From Acidobacteriota bacterium (GTDB lineage Bacteria; Acidobacteriota; Terriglobia; Terriglobales; Acidobacteriaceae), in the NCBI GenBank assembly GCA_021851465.1, contig JAJZDL010000086.1, positions 1 to 11,270 on the forward strand: a DNA stretch of 11,270 bases, given 5' to 3'. Positions 1-6,023 of the stretch are shown piece by piece. Position 1 is the stretch's first letter; each line of letters opens with the position of its first letter. The translations under genes and the position numbers were made by a program. Below the pieces are notes generated by a model that was not told the origin of the DNA, made no database searches, and was given only the letters and a program-made list of their open reading frames with translations.

Positions 1-1824
1 CTGCGCGCGGGCCGCGGTGTCGGCGTTGTTGCCGGCGCGCTCGGCCAGCCCTGTTACATGCGGGTGCGGCAGTTGGTCGTCCGACGCGGCAAACGTCACA
101 GGCAGCTTGCCGGACGGATTCACGCGGCCGAAGAGGACATTCGCAATCGCCTCTCCGCCGCCAATCCCGGGGTACCAGCTCTCGACGATCCCTCGAACGC
201 GCGGTGCCCACGGCATGCTCACCGGCCCGCCGTTCTCCAGCACAACGATGGTGTTCGGGTTGGCAGCCGCAACCGCCGCAACCAGGCCGTCCTGCTTGTC
301 CGGAAGACTCAGTGTTGCGGCATCCTTGCCTTCGGTCATCCACTGGGTCACGAAGACGATGGCGATCTGCGCGGATGCCGCTGCCTTTGCCGCGCGCGCC
401 AAATTGGTGCCCGCATCGTAGGCGATCGTCGTGCCTGCAGCGGCCTGTGCGCGGATGGAGCGCAGCGGAGAAGAAGGGAAGTAGATGGGCTTGCCCCATG
501 GCGAGGTGCCCGGCTTGGGGTCGATGGCGTTGCCGCCCGGAGCATCCACCTGCGCGGAGCCGCCGCCGGAGAGGACGCCCACATCGGCATGGCCGCCAAT
601 GACCGCAATGCTCCTGATCTTCGCGGCGGCGAGCGGAAGGATGCCGCCCGCGTTCTGTAGCAGAACGATGCTCTCTTCTTCGATCCTCTGCGCGTCGTCC
701 CGCCCACGAAAGGGATCGACCACGCTGCGCACCGGAGGATGGTCGATGACGCCATCGACGAACATGCTGCGCACGATGCGATGCACCATGTCATCGAGGC
801 GCGCTTGTGGAACCTGGCCGTCGAGCACGGCCTGCTTCAGCGGCTCGCTGAAGTAGTTGTCGTCGCCCGGCTGGTCCATGTCGAGGCCGGCCAGCGCGGC
901 CTTCACGGTCGAGTGCGTCCCTCCCCAGTCGGAGAGCACAAAGCCCTGGAAGCCCCAGTCGCGCTTCAGCACCTGGTTCAGTGTGTAGTCGTTCTCGCAG
1001 GCGTAGTCTCCATTGATGTGGTTGTAGGCGCACATCACGCCGGCCGGATGCGCCATCGCGATGGCGATCTGGAAGGCAAGCAGGTCGGTCTCGCGCAGGG
1101 AGCGCCGGCCCAGCACGGCGTTGAGAATGTTGCGCCCCGTCTCCTGATCGTTGACGGCGTAGTGCTTGATGTCGCCCATCACCTGGTTGGATTGCACGCC
1201 GCGCGCGAGCTGGCCGACCATGGTCCCGGCCAGGACCGGGTCCTCGCTTGCGTACTCGAAGTTGCGCCCATTGCGCGGCTCGCGGATGAGATCGACGCCG
1301 CCGCCGATCGACATGTTGTAGCCCTGGGCGCGCAGCTCACGGCCAATCACCGAGCCGTAAAGAAATGCCGCGCCGGGGTCCCAGCTCGCGGCCATGGCGA
1401 TCACCGAAGGCAGCAGCGTTGCATAGCGGCCCTCCGGCGCGGCCATGCGCACACCCACGGCGGAGTCGGCCAGGTTGAGGTCCGGCAGTTGAAGGCGCGG
1501 GATGCCCGGAACAAAGCCCGCGCCGCCATTGTCTCCGGGCGGCACCGGCGCTCCGGCGCGCAGCACTCCCCAGCCCGCGCCGTGGACCAACTGGATCTTC
1601 TCATCCAGCGTCATCTCGTGGACCAACAGGTCGGCGCGCTTGTCCGCATCGAGCGATGGGTCCATCCATGGTTGCGGCGGAACAGGCTGCGGCGAAGCGG
1701 CCTGCACGGCAGGCTCAACGCGGCCCTGCGCAGTAGCGACGAAAATGCCATACACACCGGTCGAAAGGAGAACCATTCCCACCGCAAAAAAACGCACCAT
1801 GCGAGAGTTGCCGATAGACACCAT
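1..1824 (-). CDS. Secreted glycoside hydrolase family 3 protein (beta-glucosidase-like), 3' end beyond window
   Basis: A family 3 glycoside hydrolase, expected to remove terminal beta-linked glucose or a related sugar from oligosaccharides in the periplasm or outside the cell. The 608 residues present start with a signal peptide: basic N-terminus, hydrophobic stretch at about 10-32, likely cleavage after ATA near residue 32. The GH3 TIM-barrel follows at about 65-360. It carries the substrate-binding stretch EPRNGRNFEYASEDP (182-196), the conserved Lys220-His221 pair and the nucleophile motif SDWGG with Asp299. The second alpha/beta domain (about 380-600) has TEGKD (497-501), where Glu498 is the probable acid/base, and the GH3-typical LSLPDKQ. 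The frame is open to the left edge, so the end of this domain and any fibronectin III-like domain are not seen. The ATG at 1824 is chosen for the GAGGAA at 1828-1833; an in-frame ATG at 1800 is possible. Exact sugar specificity cannot be read. Confidence 0.95.
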   Translation of the reverse strand, partial: MVSIGNSRMVRFFAVGMVLLSTGVYGIFVATAQGRVEPAVQAASPQPVPPQPWMDPSLDADKRADLLVHEMTLDEKIQLVHGAGWGVLRAGAPVPPGDNGGAGFVPGIPRLQLPDLNLADSAVGVRMAAPEGRYATLLPSVIAMAASWDPGAAFLYGSVIGRELRAQGYNMSIGGGVDLIREPRNGRNFEYASEDPVLAGTMVGQLARGVQSNQVMGDIKHYAVNDQETGRNILNAVLGRRSLRETDLLAFQIAIAMAHPAGVMCAYNHINGDYACENDYTLNQVLKRDWGFQGFVLSDWGGTHSTVKAALAGLDMDQPGDDNYFSEPLKQAVLDGQVPQARLDDMVHRIVRSMFVDGVIDHPPVRSVVDPFRGRDDAQRIEEESIVLLQNAGGILPLAAAKIRSIAVIGGHADVGVLSGGGSAQVDAPGGNAIDPKPGTSPWGKPIYFPSSPLRSIRAQAAAGTTIAYDAGTNLARAAKAAASAQIAIVFVTQWMTEGKDAATLSLPDKQDGLVAAVAAANPNTIVVLENGGPVSMPWAPRVRGIVESWYPGIGGGEAIANVLFGRVNPSGKLPVTFAASDDQLPHPHVTGLAERAGNNADTAARAQ

Positions 1825-1837
1825 TGCTTCCTCTATA

Positions 1838-1856
1838 TTGGACTGAACCTGTCCAA
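1838..1856. repeat. Inverted repeat TTGGAC-N7-GTCCAA in the GH3 leader
   Basis: A perfect 6-bp inverted repeat with a 7-nt spacer lies a few bases upstream of the ribosome binding site of the GH3 gene. In the transcript it could form a small stem-loop next to the Shine-Dalgarno sequence. As DNA it could be a half-palindromic operator. The sequence shows only the symmetry; a role in regulation is inference. Confidence 0.4.
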
Positions 1857-1863
1857 AGAACCC

Positions 1864-1898
1864 TGTCATGCTGGGCGCAGCGACGAACCCCTGCGTTT
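1864..1898. repeat. Degenerate copy of a short dispersed intergenic repeat
   Basis: Read on the minus strand, this 35-bp stretch (GGGGTTCGTCGCTGCGC at its core, then a CAGCATGACA end) resembles a short repeat I recall as scattered between genes in Terriglobia and some other phyla, of the type GGGTCCTTCGCTGCGCTCAGGATGACA. Against that remembered consensus only about five positions differ. No second copy is present in this window, so the repeat nature rests on recall and not on an internal match. Confidence 0.45.
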
Positions 1899-1977
1899 GC
1901 TGCAAGCGCACGAAACCCGCCATCCGTGAATCGCCCCTCAATAAAGCCAAGAAATCTCGGCAATAACTATAGCAAGC

Positions 1978-2002
1978 CGATCACGCGGCGGCTGCGCGAT
2001 CG
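1978..2002 (-). terminator. Hairpin downstream of the glycosyltransferase operon, possible terminator
   Basis: On the minus strand this forms a 9-bp stem (CGATCGCGC against GCGTGATCG, with one G-U pair) around a 7-nt loop. It begins 12 nt after the TAG stop of the glycosyltransferase at 2015. The pairing is complete only on the minus-strand RNA; the plus-strand copy has an A-C mismatch, which favours a role at the end of the minus-strand operon. No clear U-tract follows, so it may be a weak terminator or a 3'-end stabilising hairpin. Confidence 0.45.
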
Positions 2003-2014
2003 AACCGGCCACAA

Positions 2015-3211
2015 CTAACCGGGACGGGTCAAGACGCGGTTATACACCTCCACCGTCTGCCGCGCGATCGAGAGCCACAAGCGGTCGCCGAAATCCATCG
2101 CGCGCACGTTGCCCGCGAGCCGATCGCGCAGATCGGCGTTCTCAACCAACTCAATCACTGCAGCGGCCAGCGCAGCATAGTCCTGCGGCGGCGCCAGCAG
2201 CGCGTTTTCGCGGGCGTTCAGCAACTCACGAAACACCGGCAGATCGCTGGCTACGATTGCCTTGCCCAGTGCCAGCCCGGTCGCCAGCGCGCCGCTGGTT
2301 GTAATCGCGCGGTAGGGGTACACCACAACGTCTGCCGCGCGGTACAGCGCCACCAGCTCTTCGCTGGCGACAAATCGGAAGTGCAGCTTCACCCGCTTCA
2401 AGTCCAGCCTCTCCACCTGCGTGCGGATCTCTTCCAACAGATCGGGCGCGCCGGTGCCCGCAATCACCAGGCAGGCGTTGTCGCACGTTGCCTCCACCCG
2501 TTGCCAGGCGCGCAGCAACAGATCGACCCCCTTGTACGGAAAGACGATCCCTTGCCACAACACCAGCGCCTTGTCCGGATCGAGCGCATAGCTGCGCAGC
2601 GTCTCTTCGCCGCCGGTTGCGGGCAGGTCGTAGAAGAATGGCCCATGGGGGACCACCGAGATCTTTTCCTCGGGCACCGAAAACTCCGTCGCCAGCCTCA
2701 TTCGAACTGCATCCGAGTGGCAGACGATCGCGTCCACCATTCGGTACAGCGCGTCGAACGTCTGCCTGTACTGATCGCCCGTGTCGTGAGGAAGAAGATC
2801 GTGCACCGTCAGTACGATCTTCGCGCCGCGCAGGCGGCAGAACTTCACAAACCAGAGGTCCATCGGGAAGCGCATCCGCAGCATCGGCAGATACTGCACA
2901 TGAACCACATCAGGCGGTGAATAAATGAACTTTATCGTTAGCGCGCAGAGGTTCAGCACTCCCTCCAACAGCTTCAGAACCCTGCGCGGCAGCCGCGGCA
3001 GCCGAAACCTTCCCACCAGATTCATCAGCCCCGGATCGACGTGGACGCCGCGGCTTGCGTAGCAGCCTGGATCGAGATAGTAAGCGATGGACCCCACCGT
3101 CAGGTCGATTGGCTCCTTCAACAGCGCCTTAGAGAGGTATGCGGTGTAGTAGGGAACAGTCGCCAGCAGGTCCATCATAAAGACGCTTGGCCGCCGTGCA
3201 GTCGCGCTCAC
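2015..3211 (-). CDS. GT4-like glycosyltransferase, last gene of the glycan locus
   Basis: A 398-residue GT-B-fold glycosyltransferase of the GT4 type, expected to add one sugar from a nucleotide-sugar donor to a lipid-linked glycan at the cytoplasmic face of the membrane. The N-terminal domain holds DVVHVQYLP (101-109) and TVHDLLPHD (135-143). The donor domain has VVPHGPFF (187-193), the WQGIVFPYKGVDLLLRAW strand-loop-helix (219-236) and VVYPYRAITTSGALATGLALGKAIVAS (297-322). The usual E-x7-E motif of GT4 is absent there, with TTSGA in its place. The GTG start at 3211 overlaps the upstream gene's TGA by 4 nt (GTGA), and AGGGCGG lies about 6 nt before it. The ATG pair at residues 12-13 is a less likely start. 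Donor and acceptor are unknown. Confidence 0.9.
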   Translation of the reverse strand: MSATARRPSVFMMDLLATVPYYTAYLSKALLKEPIDLTVGSIAYYLDPGCYASRGVHVDPGLMNLVGRFRLPRLPRRVLKLLEGVLNLCALTIKFIYSPPDVVHVQYLPMLRMRFPMDLWFVKFCRLRGAKIVLTVHDLLPHDTGDQYRQTFDALYRMVDAIVCHSDAVRMRLATEFSVPEEKISVVPHGPFFYDLPATGGEETLRSYALDPDKALVLWQGIVFPYKGVDLLLRAWQRVEATCDNACLVIAGTGAPDLLEEIRTQVERLDLKRVKLHFRFVASEELVALYRAADVVVYPYRAITTSGALATGLALGKAIVASDLPVFRELLNARENALLAPPQDYAALAAAVIELVENADLRDRLAGNVRAMDFGDRLWLSIARQTVEVYNRVLTRPG

Positions 3212-4374
3212 CGCGCACCGCCCTGCGAAGCCGCGGTAGATCCAGCCCGTGCCTTGTGTCCCCGCTTGGCCGCCGCAACTGCCTCCTCATACACGCGCAG
3301 GTAGTCCTCCGTCATCCGCGCCGCGGAGTACTGCTCTTCGATGGATCTCCGGGCTGCGTCTCCGAGTTGCTTCCGTAGTTGAGTGTCGCGCAATAGCTGC
3401 ACAATTGCCGCCGCCATCCGGCCTATATCTTCCGATGGAACCAGCACCCCGGTCTGTCCATTCACGACGGCCGTGGGCACTTCGCCCACGGCCGTCGCAA
3501 CCAACGCCAGCCCACTCGCCATGCCCTCCAGAATCGCTATCGGCATCCCCTCCTGGCGGGACGAAGAGACCATCACGTCGAACGATGCATACACAGACGC
3601 CATATCGTCGCGTCGCCCGATCAGAACCGCGCTCTCGCGTATCCTCAACTCGTCGATCAACCGCTCCAGCTTCTCGCGGTCCGGGCCTTCGCCAACCACC
3701 ACAAACCGTGCCTCCGGAACTTCAACCAGCACCCTTGCTGCTGCCCGAAGAAACAGATCGACCCCCTTCTCCCAAGCCAACCGCCCAACCAGACCGACCA
3801 GTAGAGCGCCCTGCTCCTTCGCGTCCGCTCGCAGCGAAGGCAGAGATGCGTTGAACGGACAGAGGTCAATCCCGTTGTGAACAACGCAGACCTTCTCTGC
3901 GCGCACTCCAGCTTTGAGCAGCCTCTGTTCCACTTCACCCGAGACAGCCACAACGCGCGTATATTTTCGCAGTACAAACCGGTCCATCCTGCCGTACAGA
4001 GAGGCCTTCCAATCCGTGTCGTACCAGGTGTGGCAGGTGGAGACCAACGGCACGCCCAGGCCGCGCAGCGCAAGGTAGACATAGATGTCCGCCTTGTAGC
4101 CGTGCGCGTGGACGACATCCGCGTCAGTGCGGATTGTCAACTGTCGAATGCCGGCAACCGCAGCGCGGTCAATCTGTCCGCTGCATGGAACCAGGTACGA
4201 ATCAAATCCATCTTTCAAGGCAATTTCATGAAGCTGCACGTTCGGGTTCGAGGAGTTTGAGAACACGCCCAGCACGCACTCATGCGGCCCGTTCCGCAGC
4301 GCGCGCGCCAGGTTCAGGACCACGGCCTCCGCGCCGTACATGCCTCCGCTGCTGATGATGTGCAGGGCCTTCAT
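3208..4374 (-). CDS. GT4 family glycosyltransferase
   Basis: A 388-residue GT4 retaining glycosyltransferase, probably using a UDP-, GDP- or similar sugar to extend a glycan in the cytoplasm. The N-terminal domain opens with MKALHIISSGGMYGAEAVVLN, the glycine-rich acceptor-side loop. It continues with DVVHAHGYKADIY (86-98) and the HTWYDTDWK stretch (115-123). The donor domain shows VVHNGID (164-170), GLVGRLAWEKG (194-204; Arg198 and Lys203 are the expected phosphate contacts) and a canonical E-x7-E (Glu275 and Glu283 in QEGMPIAILEGMASG). The ATG at 4374 is chosen because it overlaps the TGA of the deacetylase by 4 nt (ATGA) and begins exactly at the family's first beta strand; an upstream extension of 19 residues to 4431 has no homology-like content. 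The downstream glycosyltransferase starts on its stop codon, so the three genes look translationally coupled. Confidence 0.93.
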   Translation of the reverse strand: MKALHIISSGGMYGAEAVVLNLARALRNGPHECVLGVFSNSSNPNVQLHEIALKDGFDSYLVPCSGQIDRAAVAGIRQLTIRTDADVVHAHGYKADIYVYLALRGLGVPLVSTCHTWYDTDWKASLYGRMDRFVLRKYTRVVAVSGEVEQRLLKAGVRAEKVCVVHNGIDLCPFNASLPSLRADAKEQGALLVGLVGRLAWEKGVDLFLRAAARVLVEVPEARFVVVGEGPDREKLERLIDELRIRESAVLIGRRDDMASVYASFDVMVSSSRQEGMPIAILEGMASGLALVATAVGEVPTAVVNGQTGVLVPSEDIGRMAAAIVQLLRDTQLRKQLGDAARRSIEEQYSAARMTEDYLRVYEEAVAAAKRGHKARAGSTAASQGGAR

Positions 4375-5180
4375 TGCGAGTCGCCCTCGCCGCTGGATGT
4401 CTCCGGCTCCCTGCGGTTCACAATCGCCCACAGCCCCTCATACAGGCGGTCGCCCAGCAGCCGCTTCGTCGCCTCCTTCATCCGGTACCGGCGCTTGAGG
4501 CGACACAAGGCGCTGCTGTCGATCTGCAAGAGCCTCTCGATCCACTCCGGCTGCATGTTCCCAAGAATGTTCACCCGGCCAACCGTTGTCCCCAGAGGCA
4601 TCGACTCTGCCTTTGGCACAGAGGTATAGACCTGTGTGTAGCCCGCCTGGAGGCAAGCGTCAAGGACACGGCGATTGTAACGTCCACCCGGCAGCGACAT
4701 GGCTGCAATGGAAGTCCCCAGCTTGTCCTCCAAAGTGAGTCGCGACTTGCTCAACTCTGCCTGTAGCTCCCGGTCGTTGCAGTGCGTCAGCAGCGTGTGC
4801 GTCCAACCGTGTGCCCCAATCGGGTTCCCGTCCTTATGCAGCGAGCGCAGCTCCTCCCAACCCATGTAGTCAAGCCTGTTTCCCGTCCACCCTACAGTAA
4901 TAAAAAAACGCGCAGTAAGGCCCCTCGACTGTAGTAGAGGATAAGCCACCTCATAGTTGGAGATATGCCCATCGTCGAAGGTCGGCTCGGGCCAGAAGCC
5001 GGGCCTTTTCGCTGCGCGTGCTCGAACAAATAGGTCGATATGCCGCCCGAACATTACGGCCCCAATCGCATAGGGGTACCGGCCCTCGCCTGCGCGGAGT
5101 TCGTGGTAGAGAAGATAAAGCCGCGGCAATGGCCCTTGCGTTTGTTCCTTCGTCTTGGATTCAAAGTGCAATGGGTCCAT
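4371..5180 (-). CDS. Polysaccharide deacetylase (NodB/CE4-like) family protein
   Basis: A member of the NodB/CE4 polysaccharide deacetylase fold, which removes N- or O-acetyl groups from sugars using a divalent metal. Numbered from the ATG at 5180 (269 residues): motif 1 is TFDDG (67-71, with catalytic and metal Asp69-Asp70); motif 2 is GAHGWTH (122-128), whose His124 and His128 complete the metal site; motif 3 is SLPGGRYN (162-169). No signal peptide or transmembrane segment is visible, so the enzyme may act on a cytoplasmic lipid-linked intermediate. The frame also has a GTG at 5189, and neither start has a good Shine-Dalgarno sequence, so the start is uncertain by three residues or more. 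A basic C-terminal tail (about 225-260, rich in Lys and Arg) follows the catalytic domain. It sits first in the trio with the two glycosyltransferases, after an AT-rich gap. Confidence 0.9.
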   Translation of the reverse strand: MDPLHFESKTKEQTQGPLPRLYLLYHELRAGEGRYPYAIGAVMFGRHIDLFVRARAAKRPGFWPEPTFDDGHISNYEVAYPLLQSRGLTARFFITVGWTGNRLDYMGWEELRSLHKDGNPIGAHGWTHTLLTHCNDRELQAELSKSRLTLEDKLGTSIAAMSLPGGRYNRRVLDACLQAGYTQVYTSVPKAESMPLGTTVGRVNILGNMQPEWIERLLQIDSSALCRLKRRYRMKEATKRLLGDRLYEGLWAIVNRREPETSSGEGDSQ

Positions 5181-5189
5181 TTTGCTCAC

Positions 5190-5315
5190 ACAGCGCGCTT
5201 CAATACTTTCTATATATGCATTTGTTTTGCCAATGAAGAACCTTAATCTCGCCTCAATATTTCACTTAAATCAATTTATTAGTTGAGATTTATCCATCTG
5301 AGATAACCTTGAGAC
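5190..5315 (-). promoter_or_regulatory. AT-rich intergenic gap with possible internal promoter
   Basis: This gap inside the otherwise tightly packed minus-strand locus is far more AT-rich than its surroundings. It holds a TATATA at 5211-5216, placed where a -10 box for the deacetylase could be, though no convincing -35 stands before it. It also holds a 12-bp inverted repeat TAAAT-CA-ATTTA (5267-5278) and short TGAGA repeats at 5284, 5299 and 5310. A second promoter for the deacetylase and glycosyltransferase half is a reasonable inference; the individual boxes are weak. Confidence 0.3.
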
Positions 5316-5774
5316 TTATGTGCCTCTTTGTTGGTCGGCGGCCTTTGCCTCTACCAGCTCAAACAACTGCCGCGACGGTGTATAAATCCATGCAATCCTG
5401 CGGCCCCGATACGCCACGGCAGGGACGGGCGAAGAGACCACGATGCAGCCGCTTTTTGTGGCATGGTCCAAAGCGCCGTCAATATCGTTCGTTTCAAAGC
5501 ACAGGTGGTATGCTCCGCCGCCATTCTTCGCCAGCACTGACTGGATTGGCGAGTCCTCGGCGAGCGGCGCAACCAGTTCGATCTCCGTCACGTCCCTCTC
5601 GGCCATTGCAAGAAAGATTACCGCAACCTTCTGGATTGGGTCGTTGAAGGGGCCCGAAACCACCTTATATCCCAGCAGAGATGCGAGCATCTCAGTAGCC
5701 GGGCCAAGAGAGGGGACAGCTACGCCGATATGAAGCAGCCTGAAACCCAGGCCGTGCGGAAGATCGATTGTCAA
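5316..5774 (-). CDS. VOC family protein, methylmalonyl-CoA epimerase-like
   Basis: A 152-residue protein of the vicinal oxygen chelate (glyoxalase/epimerase) fold. Sequence layout follows methylmalonyl-CoA epimerase: LLHIGVAVPSL (13-23) with metal ligand His15, IQKVAVIFL (47-55), EIELVAPLAEDSPI (64-77), NGGGAYHLCFETNDID (84-99) with His90, and RQLFELVEA (135-143) with Glu139. Two paired beta-alpha-beta-beta-beta modules are apparent. The metal site is therefore intact and an epimerase- or lyase-type reaction on an acyl thioester is plausible. Because the gene follows an ACP and FkbH, its substrate may be an ACP-bound C3 acyl group and not methylmalonyl-CoA; that is inference. The TTG start at 5774 overlaps the ACP's TGA by 4 nt (TTGA) and has GGGGG at 5782-5786, 7 nt upstream. 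The frame stays open to 5912, but that part only mirrors the ACP coding sequence. Confidence 0.85.
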   Translation of the reverse strand: MTIDLPHGLGFRLLHIGVAVPSLGPATEMLASLLGYKVVSGPFNDPIQKVAVIFLAMAERDVTEIELVAPLAEDSPIQSVLAKNGGGAYHLCFETNDIDGALDHATKSGCIVVSSPVPAVAYRGRRIAWIYTPSRQLFELVEAKAADQQRGT

Positions 5775-6019
5775 AGCGCGACCCCCATCTTTTCCAGCTC
5801 CGCCTGAAGCAGAGACACGCTGGTAAGTTCGGGGATCCTCTGCGGGTCGAAGCGCACACTGTACTCTCCTTCGATCGCCAGGATTGCCTGTAGGTGCCGG
5901 AACGAGTCCCAATTTTCCAAGGTCTTGCTACTGAGTTCCGGAGCAATACAGTCCGGCGAAATCTCGAACACATCGGCGAGAAGTTCTCGCAGAGAAGATG
6001 GTACCTGCTCAAATCCCAT
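5771..6019 (-). CDS. Acyl carrier protein
   Basis: An 82-residue stand-alone acyl carrier protein. The phosphopantetheine attachment site is NWDSFRHL with Ser39, preceded by Asp38, on the helix II start. The acidic four-helix pattern and length fit the family. It would carry an acyl group as a thioester on the 4'-phosphopantetheine arm after modification by a phosphopantetheinyl transferase encoded elsewhere. It begins 4 nt after the stop of the FkbH-like gene and its stop overlaps the VOC gene's start, so all three are probably made together. That placement suggests it is the dedicated carrier loaded by FkbH and is not the fatty-acid ACP. The ATG at 6019 is preferred; GGAGG lies 12 nt upstream at 6032-6036, a rather long spacing. 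A TTG at 6043 in the same frame would overlap FkbH and is less likely. Confidence 0.92.
   Translation of the reverse strand: MGFEQVPSSLRELLADVFEISPDCIAPELSSKTLENWDSFRHLQAILAIEGEYSVRFDPQRIPELTSVSLLQAELEKMGVAL
5782..5786 (-). promoter_or_regulatory. Shine-Dalgarno-like GGGGG of the VOC gene
   Basis: Minus-strand GGGGG within the ACP's final codons, 7 nt before the TTG at 5774. Together with the TTGA overlap it decides a rare TTG start for the VOC gene, because no ATG or GTG lies near the domain's start in that frame. Confidence 0.5.
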
Positions 6020-6023
6020 AAGA

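Noticed and set aside
739..1929. Long plus-strand open frame (396 codons) opposite the GH3 gene
   Set aside because: It is antisense to clear GH3 motifs, its translation is low-complexity and rich in His, Arg and Ala as expected of a mirror frame in GC-rich DNA, and it matches no family I know.
4375..4431. Extension of the GT4 protein by 19 residues
   Set aside because: It runs into the deacetylase's C-terminal codons; the ATGA junction and the MKALHIISSGG opening mark the true start.
4896..4908. Homopolymer A run in the deacetylase region as a frameshift site
   Set aside because: It codes for the Phe-Phe-Ile strand of the NodB fold in frame, and motifs on both sides are in the same frame; nothing suggests slippage.
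5775..5912. N-terminal extension of the VOC protein to 5912
   Set aside because: These codons lie wholly within the ACP gene in another frame and carry no VOC sequence; the TTG at 5774 with a nearby GGGGG explains the start.
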